From positions 1,469,001 through 1,533,000 of the forward strand of contig NZ_CP045420.1 of NCBI RefSeq assembly GCF_009363795.1: a stretch of 64,000 nucleotides of DNA, given 5' to 3'. Made by a program: the position numbers and the translations under genes. Below are positions 29,721 to 37,751 of this stretch, piece by piece. The notes beneath the pieces were generated by a model. It saw nothing but the letters and a program-made list of their open reading frames with translations, did no database searches and had not been told where the DNA came from. Position 1 is the first letter of the stretch, and every line of letters begins with the position of its first letter. The DNA is from Palleronia sp. THAF1. Its GTDB lineage: Bacteria; Pseudomonadota; Alphaproteobacteria; Rhodobacterales; Rhodobacteraceae.

Positions 29721-30593
29721 TCACGCCAGTTTCCGCAGGCGCGCGATCAGGGCAGAGGTATCCCATCGGCCACCGCCCATGTTCTGCACATCCTTGTAGA
29801 ACTGATCCACCAGCGCGGTGACGGGCAGCGCGGCACCGATCTCGTTGCCGGTCTGCAGGCAAATCCCCAAGTCCTTGCGCATCCAATCCACGGCAAAGCC
29901 ATGCTCGAAGTGATCGTCCAGCATCGTCTCATAGCGGTTATTCATCTGCCACGATCCTGCCGCTCCCTGGCTGATGACCTCGACCACCGCACGACCGTCG
30001 AGGCCTGACTTCTCGGCGAAGTGCAGCGCCTCTGACAGACCCTGCACCAGCCCCGCGATAGCGATCTGGTTGCACATCTTGGTGGTCTGACCCGCGCCCA
30101 CGTCACCGATCAAGCGGCAGATCTTGGCGTAGGCGTCGATCACGGGTGCCGCCCGGTCGAAGTCGACTTGCGCCCCGCCGCACATCACCGACAGCGCGCC
30201 ATTCTCGGCGCCCGCCTGTCCGCCAGAGATCGGCGCGTCCACGTAACCGATACCCTTCTGCGATGCCGCTTCCGCCAGTTCCCGCGTCACCGCCGCCGAC
30301 ACAGTGGTGTGATCCACGAACAGCGCGCCCGTGGACATGCCGGCGAAGGCACCATCGTCTCCGGTGCAGACCCCACGCAGGTCGTCATCGTTGCCCACGC
30401 AGGAAAACACGATCTCGGCATCCTTCGTGGCCTCGGCAGGCGTCTCGCCCATGGTGCCGCCGTGTTCTGCGACCCAATCCTTGGCCTTTTGCGTCGTGCG
30501 ATTGTAGACGCTGACCTCATGGCCCGCCGCCTTCAGATGCCCCGCCATGGGATAGCCCATGACCCCAAGTCCCAAGAACGCGATACGTGCCAT
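29721..30593 (-). CDS. NAD-binding beta-hydroxyacid dehydrogenase (3-hydroxyisobutyrate dehydrogenase family)
   Basis: 290 residues. Rossmann motif GLGVMGYPMAGHL near residue 7, the substrate motif DAPISGGQAGAENG around 118-131, and the catalytic lysine in GAGQTTKMCNQ. The family oxidises 3-hydroxyisobutyrate, tartronate semialdehyde and similar acids; the exact substrate is not decided by the sequence. ATG 30593 has GGGAGGAAAAGC upstream. No valine-catabolism genes are adjacent. Confidence 0.88.
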   Translation of the reverse strand: MARIAFLGLGVMGYPMAGHLKAAGHEVSVYNRTTQKAKDWVAEHGGTMGETPAEATKDAEIVFSCVGNDDDLRGVCTGDDGAFAGMSTGALFVDHTTVSAAVTRELAEAASQKGIGYVDAPISGGQAGAENGALSVMCGGAQVDFDRAAPVIDAYAKICRLIGDVGAGQTTKMCNQIAIAGLVQGLSEALHFAEKSGLDGRAVVEVISQGAAGSWQMNNRYETMLDDHFEHGFAVDWMRKDLGICLQTGNEIGAALPVTALVDQFYKDVQNMGGGRWDTSALIARLRKLA

Positions 30594-30666
30594 GCTTTTC
30601 CTCCCCGACGGCATTGTCTAAGCACTGGCTTAACCTGCCCCCCGCGCCGGTCAACCGGAGACCTTG

Positions 30667-33138
30667 ATGATTACCCTCTTTCGCTGGCTTGTCCGCATCG
30701 CCTCGGCGCTCATCCTTCTGGGGGCCGTGGCACTGCTGCTCGGCTACTGGTTCCTGTCGCGTTCACTGCCGGACTTCGATGAGACCATTGCCGTCGACGG
30801 CATCACCGCCCCGGTCGAGATCGTGCGTAACACCAATTCCATCCCGCATATCTTTGGTGAAACGGACGAAGACGTCTTCTTCGGTCTGGGCCTTGCCCAC
30901 GCGCAAGACCGGCTTTGGCAAATGACCCTGTTGCGCCGCACCGCGCAGGGCCGCTTGTCTGAAATCTTCGGCGCGCGCACCGCCCGCACCGACGAGCTGC
31001 TGCGTAGGCTGGATATCTACACCCTCGCCACCCGCTCCGTCGCCGCGCAAGACGATCAGGCGACCGCCGCGCTGCGCGCCTACGCCGACGGAGTCAATGC
31101 CTGGATCGAGGAAGTGAACAGCGGGGCGCGCGGACGCGGCGCGCCGGAGTTCTGGCTGTTCGAGCCGTCCATCGCCCCGTGGCAGCCCGCCGACAGCCTT
31201 GCGATCATCAAGCTGATGGGCCTGCAACTCTCGGCCCACATCACCGAGGAAGTGCTGCGCGCCCGCGTGTCCCTTGCCTTGGACGACGATACGCGCCTGT
31301 CCGACTTGATGCCCGACGTACCCGGTGATGGGATCGCCGCCCTGCCAGAGTATGCGTCATTGGTGCCGGGGTCCGAAGACATCCGCTTCGCCGAAACCAC
31401 ACCGCGCCCGGCGCTCAGCCCTATCGCCCCGCGTGGCCTTGGGGGGGCGTCGAACGCGTGGGCGGCGGCACCATCACGCTCAGCCAGCGGCGGCACTCTG
31501 CTGGCGAACGATCCGCACCTTGGCTTTACGGCACCGGCGATCTGGTATCTGGCCCGCTTAGAACTGGAGTCCGGCGGCGTTATCGGCGGGACGATCCCCG
31601 GCATGCCGGTGGTGCTGGTTGGCCGCTCGGACCGCATCGGCTGGGGGCTGACGTCGTCCTACGCCGACGATCAGGACGTCTATGTCGAGCGGCTGAACCC
31701 CGACAATCCGACCCAAGTGCGCACGCCCGAGGGCTGGAAGGCCATGCGGACCCGCCCCTCGATCATCCGGATCAAGGACGGCGCGGATACGACTCTGACC
31801 CTTCGCTGGACCGACAACGGCCCCGTGCTGCCGGGTGCACATTACGATCTGGGCACGATCACGCCGCCGGGCCACGTGGCCAGCGTCGCGTGGACGGCGC
31901 TGAACGATGAAGACACCTCTATCAGCGCGGCCCTCGCCCTGATGCGCGCGGGGTCCGTGGAAGAGGCCATCGACGCCGCCGAGGGCTTCGTCGGCCCGTC
32001 ACAGAACCTGACGGTCGTCGACCGCGAAACCATCGCGATGAAGACCATCGGCACCCTGCCCCGCCGTCGCGAGGGCCACCAATCCAAGGGGCGTCTGCCC
32101 ACCCCCGGCTGGATCGAGGCGAACCGTTGGGACGGCATACTGCCCTACGCGTCGAACCCCGAGTTTCGCGCTCCGCAGGGCGGCATTCTGGGCAACACAA
32201 ACAACAAGATCATCGACCGCGAATTCCCGATGCATGTCTCCTATCTGTGGGGCGACACGCAACGCGTGCAACGCTGGCAACGGCTGATGCAGGGCCGCGA
32301 GGTGCACACCCGCGAAAGCTTCATGGAAGCGCAACTGGATACTGTTTCCTTCACCGCCCGCTCGCTGCTGCCGCTGGTGGGGGCCGAATTATGGTTCACC
32401 GGAGAAGCGGCGCCCGAAGGCACGCCAGAGCGCCTGCGCCAACGTGCGTTGGCCTTGCTGGCCAGCTGGAACGGCGAGATGAACGAACATCTGCCAGAGC
32501 CGCTGATCTACGCCGCCTGGCTGCGCGCCCTGCAAGACCGGCTGATCCGCGACGAGCTTGGGCCGCTGGCGGATGAATTCGACCACGTCGAGCCGCTGTT
32601 CATCGAACGTGTCTACCGCGACGTCGACGGCGCATCGGAATGGTGCGACGTGACCCAATCGGCAAGGATAGAGACCTGCGCGGACATGGCACGATTCGCC
32701 TTGGACGACGCGCTGGTCTGGATCGACGAGCGCTACGGCACAGCACTGGAGTCGCTTCGCTGGGGCGACGCGCATGAGGCTGCGCACGAGCATCCCGTGC
32801 TGGGCGACGCGCCGGGCCTCAGCTGGATCGTGAACATCCGGCAATCCACCAGCGGCGGCGACAACACGCTGCGCCGGGGCCGCACGTCCGGCACCGATCC
32901 GGACCCGTTCACCAACGTCCACGGCGCTGGCTACCGGGGCATCTACGACTTCGCAGACCCCGAGTCGTCGTTGTTCATCTTGTCGACCGGGCAATCGGGC
33001 CATCCGCTGTCACGCCACTACGACGATCTGGGAGAGCTGTGGCGGCGGGGCGAATATATCCCCATGACGCTGGACCCAGACCTTGCCCGCGCCGGGGCCG
33101 AGGGCATCACGCGGTTGTATCCGCGGGCGGAGGGGTAA
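30667..33138 (+). CDS. penicillin acylase family (Ntn-hydrolase) protein
   Basis: 823 residues. An N-terminal membrane span (IASALILLGAVALLLGYWFL) anchors or exports the precursor; alpha and beta parts are separated by autocleavage before the N-terminal nucleophile, here likely Ser262 in GGASNAWA. Later motifs NTNNKIIDREFP and SWIVNIRQSTSGGDN fit the family. Members cleave amides such as penicillins or acyl-homoserine lactones outside the cytoplasm. ATG 30667 is preferred over the TTG three bases before. Substrate unknown. Confidence 0.9.
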   Translation: MITLFRWLVRIASALILLGAVALLLGYWFLSRSLPDFDETIAVDGITAPVEIVRNTNSIPHIFGETDEDVFFGLGLAHAQDRLWQMTLLRRTAQGRLSEIFGARTARTDELLRRLDIYTLATRSVAAQDDQATAALRAYADGVNAWIEEVNSGARGRGAPEFWLFEPSIAPWQPADSLAIIKLMGLQLSAHITEEVLRARVSLALDDDTRLSDLMPDVPGDGIAALPEYASLVPGSEDIRFAETTPRPALSPIAPRGLGGASNAWAAAPSRSASGGTLLANDPHLGFTAPAIWYLARLELESGGVIGGTIPGMPVVLVGRSDRIGWGLTSSYADDQDVYVERLNPDNPTQVRTPEGWKAMRTRPSIIRIKDGADTTLTLRWTDNGPVLPGAHYDLGTITPPGHVASVAWTALNDEDTSISAALALMRAGSVEEAIDAAEGFVGPSQNLTVVDRETIAMKTIGTLPRRREGHQSKGRLPTPGWIEANRWDGILPYASNPEFRAPQGGILGNTNNKIIDREFPMHVSYLWGDTQRVQRWQRLMQGREVHTRESFMEAQLDTVSFTARSLLPLVGAELWFTGEAAPEGTPERLRQRALALLASWNGEMNEHLPEPLIYAAWLRALQDRLIRDELGPLADEFDHVEPLFIERVYRDVDGASEWCDVTQSARIETCADMARFALDDALVWIDERYGTALESLRWGDAHEAAHEHPVLGDAPGLSWIVNIRQSTSGGDNTLRRGRTSGTDPDPFTNVHGAGYRGIYDFADPESSLFILSTGQSGHPLSRHYDDLGELWRRGEYIPMTLDPDLARAGAEGITRLYPRAEG

Positions 33139-33153
33139 GCCGGGTCGTGGAGT

Positions 33154-33212
33154 GGGTATTTGCAAAAGCAAAGAACGACGCGGACGCGCTTTTTTGCTTT
33201 TCTTGAATACCC
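33154..33212. terminator. palindromic bidirectional terminator, second copy of the GAGTATT-like type
   Basis: Outer arms GGGTATT (33154-33160) and AATACCC (33206-33212) enclose AAAAGCAAA (33164-33172) and its complement TTTGCTTTT (33193-33201), giving T-rich tails in both directions. It separates the convergent penicillin-acylase and HerA-like genes and has the same design as the element at 29641. Confidence 0.82.
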
Positions 33213-33228
33213 TCCTTGGGCGGCCCGC

Positions 33229-34779
33229 TTACCGCCCCTTGAACAATCCGCCAAGGATGCCGCGCACGATGCGGCGGCCGGTCGTGCCCTTCAGTTCCTT
33301 CATAACGATCTGCGCCATCGCGCCGCCGAAGCTGTCATCCTTGCGCGCGGGCTTGCCGCGCGATGTGGACCGTTCCACGCCGGTGCCGGTATAGCGCCGT
33401 CCGGCGCGGTATTCGCGTTCGGCGGCCTCGGCCTCCTCTTCCTTGCGCTCGGCCTCTTCGGCCTCTTTAGCGGCCTGCTCTGCCTTGGCTTTGAGCATCT
33501 CGAACGCGCTTTCGCGGTCGACCTGCGCCTCATACTTCCCGGCGACCGGAGAGCTTGCGATAACCGCCCGGCGCTCGTCTGCGGAGATTGGCCCAAGCTG
33601 GGATGACGGCGGACGGATCAGCGTGCGTTCCACGACGCCCGGCGCGCCCTTCTTGATCAGGAAAGATGTCACCGCTTCGCCCACGCCGACCTCTCTGATC
33701 GCCGCTTCGGTGTCGAAACGCGGGTTGGTGCGGTAGGTTTCGGCGGCACGGTGCAGGGCCTTGCGGTCGCGCGCGGTGAAAGCGCGCAGAGCGTGTTGCA
33801 CACGGTTGCCCAGCTGTCCCAACACGTCCTCGTCGATATCGTCGGGATTCTGGCTGACGAAGTAAACGCCCACCCCCTTCGAGCGGATCAGCCGTGCGAC
33901 TTGCTCGACCTTTTGCACCAATGCCTTGGGCGCGTCCTCGAACAGCAGGTGCGCCTCGTCAAAGAAGAACACCAGCTTGGGTTTGTCCGGGTCGCCGATC
34001 TCTGGCAGCTCTTCGAACAGTTCCGACAGCAGCCACAGCAGGAACGTCGCATAGAGGCGCGGCGAGGACATCAGCTTGCCAGAGTCCAGGATGTTGATCG
34101 GCCCGCGCCCGTCCGTGTCGGTCCGCATGATATCAGCCAGTTCCAACGCCGGTTCCCCGAAGAGGTTTGCGCCGCCTTCGTTTTCGATCACCAGAAGCCG
34201 CCGTTGGATCGCACCGATGGAAGATCGAGAAATATTGCCGTAGCGCAGTTCCAGCGCGTCCGCGTTCTCGCCACACCAGACCAGCAGCGCCTGCAAGTCC
34301 TTCAGGTCCAGCAGCGGCATTCCTTGCTCGTCGGACATGCGGAAGGCGATGTTTACCACACCTTCCTGCGCCTCGGTCAGATCCAATAGACGAGACAACA
34401 GCAGCGGGCCCATTTCGGCCACTGTGGTGCGGACGGGATGGCCGGATTTGCCGAAAAGATCCCAGAACGTCACCGGGAAGGACTCGTATTTAAAGCTGTC
34501 CGCGAAATTGATCGTTTCCGCTCGGGACATGAAGGCGTCGTGCAGCTTGAAGTCGGCGCTGCCGGCGGCGGCAAGACCGGACAGGTCACCTTTCACGTCG
34601 GACAGGAAGACCGGTACGCCACGGGCCGAGAAGCTCTCTGCCAAAATCTGAAGCGTGACCGTTTTGCCGGTGCCCGTCGCACCCGCGATAAGGCCGTGAC
34701 GGTTGGCGTATTTCATCAAAAGAACCTGAGGATCGCCGTAGCCTTCGCCCCCGCCGCCCACGAAGATATCGTCGTCCAT
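33229..34779 (-). CDS. HerA-like helicase/ATPase, DUF853 family
   Basis: 516 residues. Walker A GATGTGKT at 33-40, Walker [14 protein letters not shown], and the arginine-finger region [15 protein letters not shown] are those of bacterial HerA/FtsK-like ATPases of the DUF853 group. A charged, Glu/Lys-rich segment (about 410-450, probable coiled coil) precedes a short C-terminal [25 protein letters not shown] sits before ATG 34779. Usually a single-copy gene of unknown role; no NurA partner is near. Confidence 0.88.
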   Translation of the reverse strand: MDDDIFVGGGGEGYGDPQVLLMKYANRHGLIAGATGTGKTVTLQILAESFSARGVPVFLSDVKGDLSGLAAAGSADFKLHDAFMSRAETINFADSFKYESFPVTFWDLFGKSGHPVRTTVAEMGPLLLSRLLDLTEAQEGVVNIAFRMSDEQGMPLLDLKDLQALLVWCGENADALELRYGNISRSSIGAIQRRLLVIENEGGANLFGEPALELADIMRTDTDGRGPINILDSGKLMSSPRLYATFLLWLLSELFEELPEIGDPDKPKLVFFFDEAHLLFEDAPKALVQKVEQVARLIRSKGVGVYFVSQNPDDIDEDVLGQLGNRVQHALRAFTARDRKALHRAAETYRTNPRFDTEAAIREVGVGEAVTSFLIKKGAPGVVERTLIRPPSSQLGPISADERRAVIASSPVAGKYEAQVDRESAFEMLKAKAEQAAKEAEEAERKEEEAEAAEREYRAGRRYTGTGVERSTSRGKPARKDDSFGGAMAQIVMKELKGTTGRRIVRGILGGLFKGR

Positions 34780-34900
34780 GCCCGCTCCTTGGCTGTCGTT
34801 CCGCAGCGACAATACATCCTTAACCCTTGGGTGCTAGTCATGGTGACGATCCGGTTGCGCCTTGCCCATGGGTGCGGCTGGATCACTCTCCCTGATGGAC

Positions 34901-34930
34901 TGGCCGCGCTTTCCGGGCGCGGCCATTTTT
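34901..34930 (+). terminator. strong intrinsic terminator without an assigned gene
   Basis: A perfect 9-bp stem (TGGCCGCGC / GCGCGGCCA) with a 7-nt loop, then TTTTTG. The nearest gene upstream is on the other strand and starts at 34779, so this terminator must serve a short transcript beginning between about 34800 and 34870. A weak promoter-like pair TTGGCT (34789) and TACATC (34813) is present. Confidence 0.7.
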
Positions 34931-35014
34931 GCGCCCAAGCGCTTCACTCGGGCCCCGCCAAAAGCCTCGAAATTGGCTGTTGACGCAAGCAAGCGCCTTC
35001 ACTAGCGTCCGACC

Positions 35015-35086
35015 CAATGAAAAAAGGCTGGCCAGTCCGCCAGGGAGAATACTGCTGAAAAAGGCCCCCTCGACGGGGCCTTTTTC
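35015..35086 (+). ncRNA. candidate small RNA or 13-codon leader ORF with its own promoter and terminator
   Basis: TTGACG (34980-34985) and TAGCGT (35003-35008), 17 bp apart, would start a transcript near 35015. It would end at the 12-bp hairpin GAAAAAGGCCCC / GGGGCCTTTTTC. Within it, ATG 35017 to TGA 35058 encodes MKKGWPVRQGEYC; the stop overlaps the hairpin's first base pairs, as in attenuator leaders. There is no ribosome-binding site, so translation, if real, would be leaderless. No family recognised. Confidence 0.45.
35057..35086 (+). terminator. intrinsic terminator of the candidate small transcript
   Basis: Arms GAAAAAGGCCCC (35057-35068) and GGGGCCTTTTTC (35075-35086) are perfectly complementary over 12 bp with a 6-nt loop, and the right arm provides the T-run. 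It lies 112 bp before the next gene and after no annotated gene on this strand. Confidence 0.85.
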
Positions 35087-35198
35087 GCATTTTACCCTCT
35101 TGGCGCGGTGGCCATTGTTATCGAAATCGGGACTGACAGCGCAGCGATGACATGCTAAGCGCCCCGGCAGTCCACCCGTCCTTCAAATGGGAAATACA

Positions 35199-35858
35199 AT
35201 GTCCGATCTACTGAAATCCTTGTGCCTCGCCGGTCTGCTGGTTGGGTTCGCCCCTGCCGCCATCGCGCAGGACGCGACCGATGATACCGCGACCGAGGCT
35301 CCTGCGACCGAACCCGCTCAGGACGTGGTCACGCCGACCGACCCCAACGCGCTGAACATGGGTGAGCCTGCTGCAGAAGAGGCCGATGCCAGCGACGCCG
35401 CCGGTACCAACTACATCGCCGAGACCTTCGGCGACTGGGAGCAGCGCTGCGTGCGTCGGCCAGAGGGTGCTGACCCCTGCCAGATCTACCAGCTCCTGCG
35501 CGACGCCGACGGCAACGCCGTGGCCGAGATGAGCGTTTTCCCCCTGCCCGCCGGTCAGCCCGCCGTGGCCGGATCGACCATCATCACGCCGCTGGAGACG
35601 CTACTGACCAAGAACATCACGATCTCTGTCGATGGTAGCCAGGCGCGCCGTTATCCGTTCGAATTCTGTGCCGCGCAGGGATGCCTGTCGCGCATCGGCT
35701 TCTCACAAGGCGAGATCGACCAATTCAAGCGCGGTGCCGCCGGTCGTCTGACGATCTTCCCGGCCGCCGCGCCCGAGACGCCGATCAACCTGACGATCAG
35801 CCTGTCCGGTTTCACTGCCGCCTTCGAGTCGGTGACCGAGGCGAATACGGCGCAGTAA
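35199..35858 (+). CDS. invasion-associated locus B (IalB) family secreted protein
   Basis: 219 residues. A signal peptide (LCLAGLLVGFAPAAIAQ) is followed by an acidic, Ala/Thr/Glu-rich linker (about 25-75) and the IalB domain with FGDWEQRCVRR, DPCQIYQLL and the cysteine pair in FCAAQGCLSRIGF. The family sits in the periplasm or outer envelope; the name comes from Bartonella, and no invasion role is implied here. Start ATG 35199 has GGGA upstream; ATG 35187 is in frame. Ends at a clear terminator. Confidence 0.88.
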   Translation: MSDLLKSLCLAGLLVGFAPAAIAQDATDDTATEAPATEPAQDVVTPTDPNALNMGEPAAEEADASDAAGTNYIAETFGDWEQRCVRRPEGADPCQIYQLLRDADGNAVAEMSVFPLPAGQPAVAGSTIITPLETLLTKNITISVDGSQARRYPFEFCAAQGCLSRIGFSQGEIDQFKRGAAGRLTIFPAAAPETPINLTISLSGFTAAFESVTEANTAQ

Positions 35859-35875
35859 GTTCTGCCATCAAACGC

Positions 35876-35909
35876 GAAAAGGCCGGGGTCCATGCCCCGG
35901 CCTTTTTCG
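35876..35909. terminator. intrinsic terminator between ialB-like gene and the lpxD-acp operon
   Basis: GAAAAGGCCGGGG (35876-35888) pairs with CCCCGGCCTTTTTC (35895-35908) around a 6-nt loop. The T-run serves the rightward gene; the A-rich left side gives a shorter T-run for leftward transcripts of the operon ending at 35931. Confidence 0.88.
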
Positions 35910-35930
35910 TTTCTGCTGTGGCGTTAATAC

Positions 35931-36038
35931 TTATTGCCGATCGTCCGCGTCCAGCTTCTGACCTTCACGGCGCAGGAAAAACCCGACACCGACGCTGAAG
36001 ACTGCGACGATTGCAATGACTGCTATTTCGCTACCCAT
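35931..36038 (-). CDS. 35-residue single-span membrane peptide
   Basis: The frame ATG 36038 to TAA 35931 encodes a short N-terminus MGSE, a hydrophobic helix IAVIAIVAVFSVGVGFF and a charged tail ending in DADDRQ. AAGGAG lies 8 nt upstream and the start overlaps the previous gene's stop by 8 nt, so it looks like a real, coupled last gene of the operon. No family recognised. Its size resembles regulatory membrane micropeptides; a partner could be the ketosynthase or the 73-residue protein. Confidence 0.65.
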   Translation of the reverse strand: MGSEIAVIAIVAVFSVGVGFFLRREGQKLDADDRQ

Positions 36039-36252
36039 CGGAAGGCTCCTTCTTCAGATACCCTAGGACATAGTGCGCCGCGCCGTGAAAAACCACTCCT
36101 AGAAGCGCCCAGATCGGAGAGAGTACGGCTACGCTGCCCGTTTCGACCAAAGGACGGAGCAGCGAAAAACCGATAAGACCGACACCGATCGCGTTCAGGA
36201 ATCCCGCGAACAGCTTAACCCGTTCGTTATAAGACGAAACCCGATCCCGCAT
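36031..36252 (-). CDS. 73-residue membrane protein
   Basis: Two hydrophobic spans (LFAGFLNAIGVGLIGFSLL and VAVLSPIWALLGVVFHGAAH) behind a short polar start MRDRVSSYNERVK, ending HYVLGYLKKEPSDG. The ATG at 36252 overlaps the ketosynthase stop (ATGA). I do not recognise a family. It belongs to the operon lpxD, acp, ketosynthase, and is followed by an even smaller membrane peptide gene. Confidence 0.7.
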   Translation of the reverse strand: MRDRVSSYNERVKLFAGFLNAIGVGLIGFSLLRPLVETGSVAVLSPIWALLGVVFHGAAHYVLGYLKKEPSDG

Positions 36253-37460
36253 CAGATCCGCTTGAGGGCCAGCACTGCGTTCAACCCGCCAAAGGCGAAG
36301 GCATTGGACAGGACGACGTCGACCTGCGCCTCGCGCGCTTCGTTGGGAACCACGTCCAGAGCACATTCGGGGTCTGGCTCTTCGTAGCCGATGGTCGGCG
36401 CGATCACCCCGTCACGTAGCGCCATGATGCAGGCCAGAAGCTCTACGGCCCCCGTGCCGCCGATCAGGTGCGCGTGCATCGACTTGGTGCTGGAGATCAT
36501 CAGATCATTCGCGTGGTGGCCGAACACATCGGCCACCGCAGCGCATTCTGTCTTGTCGTTGGCGGCCGTGCCGGTGCCATGGGCATTGATGTAGCCCACC
36601 TGCCCCAGATCGACGCGCGCGTCGGCGACAGCGCCCGCGATGGCGCGCGCGGCACCCTTCTTCGACGGCATGACGATATCGGCTGCGTCGGACGACATGG
36701 CGAAACCCGCAACCTCCGCCAGTATCTCTGCGCCGCGCGCCTTGGCGTGCTCGTATTCCTCGAACACGAACATGCCCGCTCCTTCCCCCTGCACCATGCC
36801 GTTGCGCGTGGCGGAAAACGGGCGGCACGCATCCTTGGACATGACGCGCAGGCCCTCCCACGCCTTGACGCCGCCGAAGCACAGCATGGATTCGGAACCG
36901 CCTGTCACCATCACGTCGGCAACCCCCGACCGGATCATAGAAAACGCCTGACCCATCGCATGATTGGACGACGCGCAGGCCGTCGCCACGGTGAAGGACG
37001 GCCCCTGCAAATTGTGCTGCATCGAAATATGCGATGCCGCCGCGTTGTTCATCAGTTTCGGCACGACGAAGGGGTGAACGCGGTTCTTCCCCTCTTCATA
37101 GACGGCACGGTAATTCTCGTCTTGCGTCGACAGCCCACCGCCCGATGTGCCCATGACCACACCGGCACGCAGGGCCAGCGGCCCGAAGAACTCGATCCCC
37201 GACTGTTCGACGGCCTGATTGGCGGCCAACAGCGCGAATTGCGTGAACCGATCGTACAAAGCAATCTGTTGTCGATTGAACGTCGCGGTCTCGTCGTAGT
37301 CCTTGACCTGAGCGCCGATCTGGACGGCCAACCGCTCGACATCACGGATCTTCAGCGGGCCGATGCCGCAGCGCCCTTCGCGCATCGCTTCAAGCGTTTG
37401 CGGCACGTCGTGACCCAGCGCGTTGATCGTACCCGCGCCGGTGATGACGACCCGCCTCAC
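36252..37460 (-). CDS. beta-ketoacyl-ACP synthase, FabF-like
   Basis: 402 residues with a complete condensing-enzyme site: Cys162 in TACASSNHA, His294 in NAHGTGT, Lys326 and His331 in STKSMHAHLIGG, and the C-terminal NAFAFGGLNA. It elongates an acyl chain on acyl carrier protein with malonyl-ACP. Its ATG overlaps the dedicated acp stop (ATGA). FabF itself is normally near fabD/fabG/acpP, so this paralogue next to lpxD probably makes a special acyl chain, for example for lipid A. Confidence 0.92.
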   Translation of the reverse strand: MRRVVITGAGTINALGHDVPQTLEAMREGRCGIGPLKIRDVERLAVQIGAQVKDYDETATFNRQQIALYDRFTQFALLAANQAVEQSGIEFFGPLALRAGVVMGTSGGGLSTQDENYRAVYEEGKNRVHPFVVPKLMNNAAASHISMQHNLQGPSFTVATACASSNHAMGQAFSMIRSGVADVMVTGGSESMLCFGGVKAWEGLRVMSKDACRPFSATRNGMVQGEGAGMFVFEEYEHAKARGAEILAEVAGFAMSSDAADIVMPSKKGAARAIAGAVADARVDLGQVGYINAHGTGTAANDKTECAAVADVFGHHANDLMISSTKSMHAHLIGGTGAVELLACIMALRDGVIAPTIGYEEPDPECALDVVPNEAREAQVDVVLSNAFAFGGLNAVLALKRI

Positions 37461-37720
37461 GTCTTCTGCGCCGCCACCAGACCTTCGACCGCGCCGACAA
37501 TGGCAGCGACCGAGGAGATATCGAATTCGCTGGCCTGCGGGTCGTTGGCGTTGAACGGCACCTGAATGTCGAACTCTTCCTCTATGGCGAAGATCGATTC
37601 TACCAGCCCAAGGCTGTCGATGCCCAGATCTTCAAGGCTTTGCGTCAGAGTGACGTCGGATGGCTCGATCATCGCCTGTTCGGCGAGGATGCGGATGACC
37701 GTGTCCTTGGTGTCTGCCAT
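37457..37720 (-). CDS. acyl carrier protein, probable specialised paralogue
   Basis: 87 residues. The phosphopantetheine attachment Ser36 lies in DLGIDSLGLVE, followed by the acidic helix II (SIFAIEEEFDIQVPF). The C-terminal part differs from the housekeeping AcpP, which would end near helix IV without the DPQASEFDISS insert. It lies 31 bp downstream of the lpxD-like gene and overlaps the ketosynthase, so it likely carries the acyl chain made and transferred by these two enzymes. Confidence 0.9.
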   Translation of the reverse strand: MADTKDTVIRILAEQAMIEPSDVTLTQSLEDLGIDSLGLVESIFAIEEEFDIQVPFNANDPQASEFDISSVAAIVGAVEGLVAAQKT

Positions 37721-37751
37721 GGCTCGAACCCTTCGTTGCGTCGTGGCTGAT

